A stretch of DNA of 64,000 bases, taken from contig NZ_JONW01000003.1 of assembly GCF_000712075.1 (NCBI RefSeq), forward strand, positions 1 through 64,000, given 5' to 3'. The notes under the pieces are model-generated. The model was not told the DNA's origin. It saw nothing but the letters and a program-made list of their open reading frames with translations, and made no database searches. This stretch comes from Caulobacter sp. UNC358MFTsu5.1 (GTDB taxonomy: Bacteria > Pseudomonadota > Alphaproteobacteria > Caulobacterales > Caulobacteraceae). The translations under genes were made by a program, and so were the position numbers. The first letter of the stretch is position 1, and the number at the start of each line of letters is the position of its first letter. Shown piece by piece: positions 1 to 7,023 of this stretch.

Positions 1-1
1 C

Positions 2-475
2 TTCGAAAGCCTGCGCGACCAGATCACCAAGGCCGTCACCAACGCCAAGTTCAACGGCGTGTCGATCGCCGACGGCTCGACCACCAAGCTGGCCTTCCTG
101 GCCAACTCGGACGGCTCGCAGTTCACGGTCCAGTCCAAGACCCTGTCGCTGAAGGGCATCGGCATGACCACGACGTCGACCTTCACGACCGCCGCGGCCG
201 CCAAGACCATGATCGACACCGTCGGCAAGGCCATCGGCACCGCCACCAACAAGCTGGCGTCGCTGGGCACCAGCTCGACCGGCCTGGACACCCACCTGAC
301 CTTCGTCGGCAAGCTGCAGGACAGCCTCGACGCCGGCGTGGGCAACCTGGTCGACGCCGACCTGGCCAAGGAAAGCGCCAAGCTGCAGTCGCTGCAGACC
401 AAGCAGCAGCTGGGCATCCAGGCGCTCTCGATCGCCAACCAGTCGACCGGCTCGATCCTCAGCCTGTTCCGTTAA
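2..475 (+). CDS. Flagellin, C-terminal part (5' end cut by window edge)
   Basis: Subunit of the flagellar filament, exported by the flagellar type III system. The reading frame is open from base 2, where it encodes [20 protein letters not shown], the typical end of the conserved N-terminal/D1 helix region of flagellins, so the true start is outside the window. The last ~60 residues ([20 protein letters not shown]... to SILSLFR) form the C-terminal D0/D1 coiled coil. The middle is short, with no large D2/D3 insertion, as in the small multi-copy Caulobacter flagellins. Which paralogue (FljJ-O type) cannot be decided from this fragment. A strong terminator follows directly. Confidence 0.93.
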   Translation, partial: FESLRDQITKAVTNAKFNGVSIADGSTTKLAFLANSDGSQFTVQSKTLSLKGIGMTTTSTFTTAAAAKTMIDTVGKAIGTATNKLASLGTSSTGLDTHLTFVGKLQDSLDAGVGNLVDADLAKESAKLQSLQTKQQLGIQALSIANQSTGSILSLFR

Positions 476-514
476 TCGGACCAAGCCCGAGTTTAGTAGC
501 GTCAGTAGCTTAGG

Positions 515-545
515 AAGGGCGGGTCCTCGGACCCGCCCTTTTCTA
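515..545 (+). terminator. Rho-independent terminator of the flagellin gene
   Basis: A perfect 12-bp stem (AAGGGCGGGTCC / GGACCCGCCCTT) with a 2-nt loop at 515-540 is followed by TTCT. It lies 40 bp after the flagellin stop codon and just before the end of the convergent acetyltransferase gene. Confidence 0.9.
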
Positions 546-554
546 TTGGCCCTT

Positions 555-1115
555 TTATTGGAATGGGGCCTGTAGAGCCTTGCCCATCCGCACCAGCGGC
601 ACCTCGACCCCGCTGGACGTCGGCGCCGAGAACCGTTCGATCTGGTGATAGCCGCACGCCCGGTACAGCGGCTCGCCGGCCATGGTCCCCGCCAGTTCGC
701 AGCGCGTGAACCCCTCCCCCGCCGCCGCGGCCTCGCAGGCGTCCAGGATCAGCCGCCCCACGCCTTTCCGCACATGGTCGGGGTGGGTGTACATCGCCCG
801 CACCCGGGCCGGGTCGCGGGCGGGGTCCAGCAGGGCGGCGTCGCGGCCGGCCGAGTGGTCGCCGCCGAACAGTGTCGCCCGCCGGCTCCAGCCGCCGCAG
901 CCGGCCAACGCGCCCCTTTCTCCAACGGAAAAGTCCTCGACCACGAAATAGGTCCCGTCGGTGATCAGCTGGCTGTCCAGCCCCATGATGTCGAACGAGG
1001 CCGCCACCTCGTCGGGTGCGAGGAAGGGCTTGAGCAGCTCGCCGATCGAGGCGTTCATCAGGTCGCGCAGGGCGGGCAGGTCCTCGGGGACGGCGAGGCG
1101 AAGGGTCAAACTCAA
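555..1115 (-). CDS. GNAT family N-acetyltransferase
   Basis: Predicted acetyl-CoA dependent N-acetyltransferase of unknown substrate, 186 residues, the usual size for a single GNAT domain. The fold is supported by the N-terminal RLAVPEDLPALRDLMN pattern and by the acetyl-CoA pyrophosphate loop around residues 106-121 (RAMYTHPDHVRKGVGR, with RKGVGR matching Q/RxxGxG/A), then an alpha helix and the late motif EPLYRACGYHQIERF typical of GNAT motif B. It is convergent with the flagellin gene. It stands alone, so context gives no hint of substrate. Confidence 0.85.
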   Translation of the reverse strand: MSLTLRLAVPEDLPALRDLMNASIGELLKPFLAPDEVAASFDIMGLDSQLITDGTYFVVEDFSVGERGALAGCGGWSRRATLFGGDHSAGRDAALLDPARDPARVRAMYTHPDHVRKGVGRLILDACEAAAAGEGFTRCELAGTMAGEPLYRACGYHQIERFSAPTSSGVEVPLVRMGKALQAPFQ

Positions 1116-1231
1116 CAGGACGGCTCCTTCTGGATCCCTTCCAACTTGGCGAGGCGACCGGCCGTCGCCAAGGCCGCCGGCCCAAGGAAACCAAGGTTTT
1201 CAGCGTCGCCGGAAAAAATTCCATGACAACG

Positions 1232-1260
1232 TTGTCACAGGAGGAACATTGCGCTATAGA
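1232..1260 (+). promoter_or_regulatory. Sigma-70 type promoter for a candidate small RNA
   Basis: TTGTCA (1232-1237), a 17-bp spacer, then TATAGA (1255-1260). This is close to the housekeeping consensus with ideal spacing. No protein gene starts downstream on this strand before the terminator at 1301-1338. Confidence 0.6.
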
Positions 1261-1266
1261 GGTCTC

Positions 1267-1338
1267 AGTCCTTCTGGGCGTTTCCTCCTATGCGACTTCC
1301 GGCCGTCTTCTTCTCCTGTAGAAGGCGGCCTTTCTTTT
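1267..1338 (+). ncRNA. Candidate small RNA (~70 nt)
   Basis: Inferred transcript between the promoter at 1232-1260 and an intrinsic terminator at 1301-1338: an 11-bp stem GGCCGTCTTCT / AGAAGGCGGCC with one G-U pair, an 8-nt loop and TTTCTTTT. The 5' part (about 1267-1300) is predicted unpaired and carries CCTCCT at 1284-1289, complementary to a Shine-Dalgarno sequence; the terminator loop has a further TCTCCTGT. No ORF of note fits in it. This layout (short single-stranded C-rich seed plus terminator hairpin) resembles anti-SD trans-acting sRNAs, but identity and targets are unknown. Confidence 0.5.
1301..1338 (+). terminator. Intrinsic terminator of the candidate small RNA
   Basis: An 11-bp stem at 1301-1311 / 1320-1330 followed by TTTCTTTT. 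The U-tract is only on the plus strand, so it does not serve the minus-strand genes on either side. Confidence 0.75.
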
Positions 1339-1348
1339 GCGCGGAGCC

Positions 1349-1549
1349 CTAGGCCCGCCGCCCGATGCGGGCGAACGCGCCCACCGCCTCCGCCGCGAAC
1401 ATGCCGCTGCGCCAGGCGCTCTCGCGATCGGGCGCGCCGCCCTGGGCCGTGATCCGCGCGTCGAAATCCATCACCTGCCAGGTCCATTCGTCGTTGCCGG
1501 CGTGGATCACCACGGCGTAGTCGCGCACCTGGATCTGGTCGAAAGGCAT
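1349..1549 (-). CDS. Small conserved-looking hypothetical protein (66 aa)
   Basis: Unrecognised. The 66-residue product starts MPFDQIQVRDYAVVIHAGNDEWTW and has an acidic/aromatic first half and an Ala/Arg-rich end; no signal peptide or membrane segment is seen. GAGCCCGACCG upstream gives only a weak ribosome site. Codon use is like the neighbouring genes, which supports it being real. It lies alone between the candidate small RNA and the Rieske gene. No function can be proposed. Confidence 0.5.
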   Translation of the reverse strand: MPFDQIQVRDYAVVIHAGNDEWTWQVMDFDARITAQGGAPDRESAWRSGMFAAEAVGAFARIGRRA

Positions 1550-1661
1550 CGGTCGGGCTCCTGCTCTGCCCGGACAGGTCTAGGGCCGCGAGGTCGCGCG
1601 ATCGTGGCCGAGGGTTCCAGGGGGCGGGAAAAGGCCGTGCAGTTTCCGTGCAGCCCGGCCG

Positions 1662-2048
1662 TCAAGCCGTGACGATCCGCCCGTCCTCGACCCGCACGGG
1701 CCACGGCGACAGGCGCGCCCCGACGCAGGGCCCGCCGACGCAGGCCCCGGTGTCGGGCTCGAACAGGGCCCCGTGCCACGAGCAGGCGATCAGCGCACCG
1801 TCCTCGGTGAGGTAGCGGTCCAGCACCTGGGCCAGCGGCAGGCCGGCGTGGGGGCAGCGGTCGACATAGCCGAACGCCTCCCCGCCCCGGCGCACCACGA
1901 AGCCGTGGAAGCGCTTGTCGCCGATCTGCAGCACGTAGTTCCGCGCCCCGGGATCGGCGATCAGGTCCAGCGGACCCAGCCTCACGCCCGCGGGCGTCGT
2001 CCAGACCCGCCCGACAGTCGTCGCTTCCGGCGCGACCTCCTGGCTCAA
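1662..2048 (-). CDS. Rieske [2Fe-2S] domain protein
   Basis: A 128-residue single-domain ferredoxin-like Rieske protein, probably an electron carrier or a small redox component. The cluster ligands are present as C65-P-H67 (CPHAG) and C89-S-W-H92 (CSWHG), the canonical CxH...CxxH pair. The chosen start is TTG at 2048, whose bases overlap the TGA stop of the upstream fumarylacetoacetase-family gene (TTGA); an internal GTG at 1985 is the alternative but has no ribosome site. The tight overlap puts it as the last gene of the tyrosine-degradation operon. Its role there is inferred only: none of the standard pathway steps needs a Rieske protein. Confidence 0.8.
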   Translation of the reverse strand: MSQEVAPEATTVGRVWTTPAGVRLGPLDLIADPGARNYVLQIGDKRFHGFVVRRGGEAFGYVDRCPHAGLPLAQVLDRYLTEDGALIACSWHGALFEPDTGACVGGPCVGARLSPWPVRVEDGRIVTA

Positions 2049-3052
2049 ATGCGCTCGACCGTCTGCTCGATGGCGCCGAAGATCGAGTGCCCCTTGGCGT
2101 CGCGCATCTCGATGCGGATCGTGTCGTCGCCCAGCAGGAACGGCGTCTTGGGATGGCCGGTCTGGATCGTCTCGACCGTGCGCACCTCGGCCAGACACGA
2201 ATAACCAAGGCCGCCCTCGGCCACCGGCTTGCCCGGACCGCCGTCGGCGTCGCGGTTGCTCACCGTGCCCGAGCCGACGATCGTGCCGGCGGTCAGGGCG
2301 CGGGTCTTGGCGGCGTGGGCCACCAGGGTTCCGAAATCGAAGGTCATGTCGACGCCCGCGTCGGCCTTGCCGAAGTCCTTGCCGTTCAGGGTGACCAGCA
2401 GCGCGCCGTGCAGCTTGCCGTCCTTCCAGGCGTCGCCCAGCTGGGCCGGCGTCACGGCCACGGGCGAGAAGGCGCTGGCCGGCTTGGACTGGACGAAGCC
2501 GAAGCCCTTGGCCAGTTCGGCCGGGATCAGAGCGCGCAGGGAGACGTCGTTGCACAGCATGACCAGCTGGATGGCGTCCAGGGCCTCCTCGCGGGTCGCG
2601 CCCAGCGGCACGTCGCCGACGATCACGGCGATCTCGCCCTCCAGGTCGCAGCCCCAGGCGGAGTTGGCCAGCGGGATGGTGTCGCGCGGGCCCAGGAAGC
2701 CGTCCGAGGCGCCCTGGTACATCAGCGGATCGGTCCAGAAGCTCTCGGGCATCTCGGCGCCCCGCGCCTGCCGCACCAGCTGGACGTGGTTCACATATGC
2801 CGAGCCGTCGACCCACTGGTAGGCGCGCGGCAGCGGACTCGCGGCGTCGTGCTCGTGGAAGCGTTCCAGCGGCACGCCGCCGTCCTCGACGCTCTTGGCC
2901 AGGGCTTCGAGCATCGGACCGCAGCGTTCCCAGTCGTCCAGGGCCGCCTGCAGGGTCGGGGCGATCGTTCCGGCGTCGGTGAACCAGGCCAGGTCGTTGG
3001 AGACCACCACCAGCCGGCCGTCGCGGCCGCCCTTCAGAGACGCGAGCTTCAT
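2045..3052 (-). CDS. fahA: Fumarylacetoacetate hydrolase family protein (fumarylacetoacetase)
   Basis: Probably cleaves fumarylacetoacetate to fumarate and acetoacetate, the last step of homogentisate degradation. 335 residues from ATG 3052 (MKLASLKGGRDGRLVVVS), preceded by AGAGGAAG at good spacing; a longer in-frame extension to 3115 is rejected because it runs into hmgA and has no ribosome site. The FAH domain metal ligands are visible as E138 and E140 (DLEGE) and D169 (CND). It follows hmgA by 26 bp and overlaps the Rieske gene. It belongs to the ~330-residue bacterial branch rather than the ~420-residue animal-type enzyme, so a related acylpyruvase or maleylacetoacetate-type hydrolase activity is possible, but context argues for fumarylacetoacetate. 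Confidence 0.85.
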   Translation of the reverse strand: MKLASLKGGRDGRLVVVSNDLAWFTDAGTIAPTLQAALDDWERCGPMLEALAKSVEDGGVPLERFHEHDAASPLPRAYQWVDGSAYVNHVQLVRQARGAEMPESFWTDPLMYQGASDGFLGPRDTIPLANSAWGCDLEGEIAVIVGDVPLGATREEALDAIQLVMLCNDVSLRALIPAELAKGFGFVQSKPASAFSPVAVTPAQLGDAWKDGKLHGALLVTLNGKDFGKADAGVDMTFDFGTLVAHAAKTRALTAGTIVGSGTVSNRDADGGPGKPVAEGGLGYSCLAEVRTVETIQTGHPKTPFLLGDDTIRIEMRDAKGHSIFGAIEQTVERI

Positions 3053-3078
3053 GGGCGCTTCCTCTTGCTGTCGTTGTT

Positions 3079-4362
3079 CTAGGGCAGCCGGGCCTTGGGG
3101 AAGCCCGTCCAGCACGCGTCATAGTCGGCCTGAAGCGCGGAAGTCTCCAGAGCGTATTTCGTGGGACGGATCACCCAGCGGCTTTCGAACATGAAGGCCA
3201 TGGTCCCGTCGATCTTGTGCGGCTTGAGCTCGGCTTCGGTCGCGCCCTTGTGGCTGGCCACGTCGGGGCCGTGGTCGCTCATGGCGTTGTGCAGGCTGGC
3301 GCCGCCCGGCGAGAAGCCGCCGGCCTTGGCGTCGTAGGCGCCGGTGACCAGCCCCATGAACTCGCTCATCACGTTCCGGTGGAACCACGGCGGACGGAAG
3401 GTGTGCTCGGCCACCATCCAGCGCGGCGGGAAGATCACGAAGTCCACATTGGCCGTGCCCGGGACCTCGCTGGGCGCGGTCAGCACCGTGAAGATCGACG
3501 GGTCGGGATGGTCGAAGCTGACCGTGTTGATCGTGTTGAACCGGGCCAGGTCGTACTTGTAGGGCGCGAGATTCCCGTGCCAGGCCGCCACGTCCAGCGG
3601 GCTGTGATCCCAGGTGGCCTTCCACAGGCCGCCCTGGAACTTCTGGATCACCTCGGTGGGGTTCTCGATGTCCTCGAAGGCGGCGACGGGGCTGAGGAAG
3701 TCGCGGCTGTTGGCCAGGCCGTTCGATCCGATCGGACCCAGTTCCGGCAGGCGGAAGGCCGCGCCATAGCTTTCGCAGACATAGCCGCGCACCGGGCCGG
3801 CGATCTCGACGCGGAAGCGCACCCCGCGGGGGATCACCACGATCTCGCCGGGCGCGACGTCCAGCCGGCCGAACTCGGTGACCAGGTGAAGGTCGCCCTG
3901 CTGGGGCACGATCAGCAGCTCGCCGTCGGCGTTCTGGAACACCCGGTCGATCATCGAACGGTTGGCCAGGTAGAGATGGGCGGCCATGCCGGCCTGGGTC
4001 GCCACGTCGCCGTTGCCGCCGATCGTCACCAGGCCGTCGACGAAGTCGGTCGGCTCGGCGGGGACCTCCATCGGGTCCCAGCGCAGGCGGTTGGGCGTGG
4101 GCGCGGCGGCGTCGAACGGGCCGCTCTTCAGGCGATCCTGCGCGTAGGGCGCATAGGGTCCATGCCCGGCGCTGGGCCGCAGGCGGTACAGCCACGACCG
4201 GCGGTTCTCGTGGCGTGCAGCGGTGAAGGCCGTGCCCGACAGCTGCTCGGCATAGAGCCCGAACGGCGGCGTCTGCGGCGAGTTCTGGCCCAACGGCAGG
4301 GCGCCGGGGACGGCCTCGCTGCTGAAGTGGTTGCCGAAGCCGGATTGGTAGTGGAGGTCCAT
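3079..4362 (-). CDS. hmgA: Homogentisate 1,2-dioxygenase
   Basis: Fe(II) dioxygenase that opens the ring of homogentisate to maleylacetoacetate in tyrosine/phenylalanine degradation. 427 residues, the family's usual length, starting [20 protein letters not shown]. The iron-site motif [12 protein letters not shown] (His and Glu ligands) and the later [10 protein letters not shown] (third His region) are intact. Start ATG 4362 is favoured over ATG 4404 because the upstream extension is encoded by a dispersed inverted repeat (4400-4505), and GGAAA lies 7 nt before 4362. It sits between hppD and the FAH gene in pathway order. Confidence 0.95.
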   Translation of the reverse strand: MDLHYQSGFGNHFSSEAVPGALPLGQNSPQTPPFGLYAEQLSGTAFTAARHENRRSWLYRLRPSAGHGPYAPYAQDRLKSGPFDAAAPTPNRLRWDPMEVPAEPTDFVDGLVTIGGNGDVATQAGMAAHLYLANRSMIDRVFQNADGELLIVPQQGDLHLVTEFGRLDVAPGEIVVIPRGVRFRVEIAGPVRGYVCESYGAAFRLPELGPIGSNGLANSRDFLSPVAAFEDIENPTEVIQKFQGGLWKATWDHSPLDVAAWHGNLAPYKYDLARFNTINTVSFDHPDPSIFTVLTAPSEVPGTANVDFVIFPPRWMVAEHTFRPPWFHRNVMSEFMGLVTGAYDAKAGGFSPGGASLHNAMSDHGPDVASHKGATEAELKPHKIDGTMAFMFESRWVIRPTKYALETSALQADYDACWTGFPKARLP

Positions 4363-4399
4363 GAGCGTTTCCGTGACCCTCTGGCCATCATTTATCGTT

Positions 4400-4505
4400 G
4401 TCATCCCGGAAGCCTCGCAGAGGCTGTCCGGGACCCAGGGGAACCGCACCGCGTCAGCCCAGTCCCCAGGGTCCCGGCTCTACGCTACGCTTCGGCCGGG
4501 ATGAC
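4400..4505. repeat. Intergenic inverted-repeat element (GTCATCCCGG family)
   Basis: A 106-bp element with perfect 10-bp ends GTCATCCCGG / CCGGGATGAC and an inner pair CCGGGACCCaGGGGA / TCCCCAGGGTCCCGG with one mismatch, so the whole can fold into one long hairpin or cruciform on either strand. It lies between hppD and hmgA inside the operon. A second element with the same kind of ends is at 56882-57008. It looks like a REP/MITE-like dispersed palindrome without coding capacity. Confidence 0.75.
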
Positions 4506-4532
4506 ACGGAAGGGGAATTCGGAGAAAGCCCC

Positions 4533-5594
4533 TCAGGCCTCGACCGTGATCACGCCGCGGCGGATCTGGTCCAGCTCGATGCTCTCGAACAGGGCCTGGA
4601 AGTTGCCGTTGCCGAAGCCCTGGTTGCCCTTGCGCTGGATGATCTCGAAGAAGATCGGGCCGAACAGGTTCTCGGTGAAGATCTGCAGCAGCAGGCCTTC
4701 CTCGCCGACATTGCCGTCCAGCAGGATGCGGTTCTTCTTCAGGCGCTCGGTGTCCTCGCCGTGGCCGGGCACGCGCTTGTCGACCAGCTCGTAATAGGTC
4801 TCGATCGTGTCCTGCAGCTTCACGCCGCGCGCCCGCAGGCGCTCCACCGTGTCGTAGATGTCCTCGGTGGTCAGGGCCAGGTGCTGGATGCCCTCGCCGT
4901 TGTACTGGCGGATGAACTCCTCGATCTGGCTCTGGTCGTCCTGGCTCTCGTTCAGCGGGATGCGGATGGCCTTGTCGGGAGCGATCATCGCCTGGCTGAA
5001 CAGGCCCGTGGCCTGGCCCTTGATGTCGAAGTACTTCTGCTCCTCGAAGCCGAAGACGTCGCGATAGAAGGTCGACCAGGTGCGCATCTGGCCCCGGCGG
5101 ACGTTGTGGGTCAGGTGGTCCAGCAGGTCCAGGCCGACATTGTTGGCCGCCTCCGCCTCGGCCGCGCCGGGGACTGGGGTCCAGGTCGAGAAGACCGCGT
5201 CGGGACCGGCCACCAGGTACAGCATCGAGCCGCCGATGCCTTCCAGCACCCGCGCGCCCTCGCCCAGCACGGTCGGGCCGGCGTCGGCCGCCACGGCGCC
5301 GCGCTTCAGGGCCGCGGCGTAGGCCTGCTCGACGTCGGCGACGGTGAAGGCCATGCCGTTGGCCGAGGGGCCGTGGGCGGCGCGGAACTCGGCGACCTGG
5401 CCGGTGGGCTCGTCATTGACCAGCAGGTTGATGCGGCCCTGCTTGTAGCGGGTCACGGCCTTGGTCGGATGGGTCGAGGCGGCGACGAAGCCCAGTTGCT
5501 CGAACAGCGCCTTCATGGCGGCCGGCTCCGGGCTGGTGAACTCCACGAAGGCGAAGCCGTCGAGGCCCAGGGGGTTTTCGGGGGAGATGCTCAT
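4533..5594 (-). CDS. hppD: 4-hydroxyphenylpyruvate dioxygenase
   Basis: Fe(II)-dependent dioxygenase that converts 4-hydroxyphenylpyruvate to homogentisate. 353 residues, normal for the bacterial enzyme, with the vicinal oxygen chelate fold. The iron-binding triad is visible as H160 (LLDHLTHNV), H238 (IQHLALTT) and E317 (GPIFFEIIQRKGNQGFG). It follows the aminotransferase gene by 18 bp and precedes hmgA, with a repeat element in between. The start at 5594 has a CGGAG ribosome site. Confidence 0.96.
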   Translation of the reverse strand: MSISPENPLGLDGFAFVEFTSPEPAAMKALFEQLGFVAASTHPTKAVTRYKQGRINLLVNDEPTGQVAEFRAAHGPSANGMAFTVADVEQAYAAALKRGAVAADAGPTVLGEGARVLEGIGGSMLYLVAGPDAVFSTWTPVPGAAEAEAANNVGLDLLDHLTHNVRRGQMRTWSTFYRDVFGFEEQKYFDIKGQATGLFSQAMIAPDKAIRIPLNESQDDQSQIEEFIRQYNGEGIQHLALTTEDIYDTVERLRARGVKLQDTIETYYELVDKRVPGHGEDTERLKKNRILLDGNVGEEGLLLQIFTENLFGPIFFEIIQRKGNQGFGNGNFQALFESIELDQIRRGVITVEA

Positions 5595-5612
5595 GGACGT
5601 GGCTCCGAAGGA

Positions 5613-6734
5613 TCAGAGAGCGAGAGCGGCCGGCAGGGCGGCGATCAGGCGGTCGTTGTCGGCGGGGCGGCCGATGGTGATCCGCACCCAGCCGCCGGGC
5701 ACGGGCGTGGGACGGACGATAAGCCCTTCCCGCAACAAACGCGCGGCGGTGGCTTCGGCGCCCGACGGGCTGCGCAGGAAGACGAAGTTGGCGGCGCTCT
5801 GGGTGCGCTCCACGCCCATGGCGTCCAGCACGGCCTCGACCCGGCCGCGCTCGGCGATCGTGAGCGCCACGGTCCGTTCCAGGTGTTCCTGGTCGTCCCA
5901 GGCGGCCAGGGCGGCGGCCTGGCTGATGGCGGTGACGTTGAAGGGCGGGCGGATGCGGTCCAGATAGCCCGTCAGCTCGGCCGACGAGCAGATCCCGTAG
6001 CCCACCCGCATGCCGGCCAGGCCGTAGGCCTTGGAGAAGGTGCGGCCCGACACCCAGGTCCCGCCCCAGGCCTTCAGCAGCTCCAGGGTGTCGAAGGCCT
6101 GATGGTATTCGCGATAGGCCTCGTCGACGAAGACGACGGTCGAGCGCGGCGTGACGGCCAGGATCTCGGCCATCTCGACGCCGGTCATGGCGTTGCCGGT
6201 CGGGTTGTTGGGGGTGCACAGGACCAGCAGCTTGGGGCCCTTGGCGGCCTCGACCTTGAAGGCCTCGACGTCGAGGTCGAAGTTCGCCAGGCGCGGCACG
6301 TCGATGAAGGTCGCCTCGGCGCAGCCGCCGAAGATCGCGTAGGCCGGGAAGGTCGGCGAGCTGAGCAGGACGCTGTCGCCCGGGTGCAGCACGGCGCGGA
6401 ACAGGTAGTCGATCAGGGCTTCCGAGCCCGGGGTCATGACGATCCGCGCCGGATCGACCGCCAGCCGCTCGCCGATCGCGGCGCGCAGGGTCTCGCAATA
6501 GGGGTCGGGATAGATCTCGGGGCTGGCCAGGGCGGCCTGCACGGCGTCGGCGACCTTGGGGCTGCAGCCCAGCAGGTTCTCGTTGCTGGCCAGCTTGGAC
6601 AGGTCCGCGCGGCCGGCCAGGCGACCGGCCTCGGCCAGGGTCATGCCGGCCTTGTAGGCGCTGACGCCTTCCAGCGCCGGACGCACGGGCGAGACCACGG
6701 CGGGCGACAGGGACTTTTGATCGACAACCAGCAT
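5613..6734 (-). CDS. PLP aminotransferase of the histidinol-phosphate aminotransferase family, likely aromatic
   Basis: Class I/II (fold type I) aminotransferase, 373 residues from ATG 6734, which has a strong GGAGGAG 9 nt upstream; an upstream ATG at 6764 lacks one. The HisC-family features LASNEN, TPGSEALID, CTPNNPTG, FVDEAYREY and the PLP lysine K235 in SKAYGLAGMRVGYG are all present. First gene of the operon with hppD and hmgA, so the likely job is tyrosine (or phenylalanine) to 4-hydroxyphenylpyruvate, rather than histidine biosynthesis. HisC paralogues with aromatic activity are well known; the substrate is inferred from context only. Confidence 0.85.
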   Translation of the reverse strand: MLVVDQKSLSPAVVSPVRPALEGVSAYKAGMTLAEAGRLAGRADLSKLASNENLLGCSPKVADAVQAALASPEIYPDPYCETLRAAIGERLAVDPARIVMTPGSEALIDYLFRAVLHPGDSVLLSSPTFPAYAIFGGCAEATFIDVPRLANFDLDVEAFKVEAAKGPKLLVLCTPNNPTGNAMTGVEMAEILAVTPRSTVVFVDEAYREYHQAFDTLELLKAWGGTWVSGRTFSKAYGLAGMRVGYGICSSAELTGYLDRIRPPFNVTAISQAAALAAWDDQEHLERTVALTIAERGRVEAVLDAMGVERTQSAANFVFLRSPSGAEATAARLLREGLIVRPTPVPGGWVRITIGRPADNDRLIAALPAALAL

Positions 6735-7023
6735 GCCGCGCTCCTCCGGACAGAACCGGGGCAAGTTAACGCGACGGGCCGGTCAGAGCGTGGCGATCAT
6801 GGCCAACATGCAGATAAATAATGTCACTATATGCCAACGATTGGCCACTTCGGGTCATGTTGAGACATGCCCCTGTTGCGACGCGACAGCCGTCCACGCG
6901 ACACGGCTTGACTCGCGCGACGGCCTCGGACCAAATCGCGTAATACTAGAAAAATCCCGTCACTAAATCCATGAGGGCATGACGCGCGCCGCGGGACGCC
7001 CGTCGCAGAGTCACGAGGAAAGC
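6735..7023. promoter_or_regulatory. Divergent control region of the tyrosine operon and phosphoesterase gene
   Basis: Non-coding, clearly less GC-rich than its neighbours. It holds two short inverted repeats that could be operators: GCCAA-CGA-TTGGC at 6833-6845 and CATGT-TGAG-ACATG at 6856-6869, 100-135 bp upstream of the aminotransferase start. No convincing -35/-10 pair was identified on either strand. A regulator binding here is not identifiable from sequence. Confidence 0.45.

Noticed and set aside
3053-3115. Upstream extension of the fumarylacetoacetase-family gene
   Set aside because: No ribosome site and it overlaps the end of hmgA; ATG 3052 has a good site and the conserved N-terminus.
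4398-6821. 807-codon plus-strand ORF
   Set aside because: It lies antisense to hppD and the aminotransferase; its translation is low-complexity (repeated DRV/GHG/LGQ) as expected from a high-GC third position. No homology or ribosome site.
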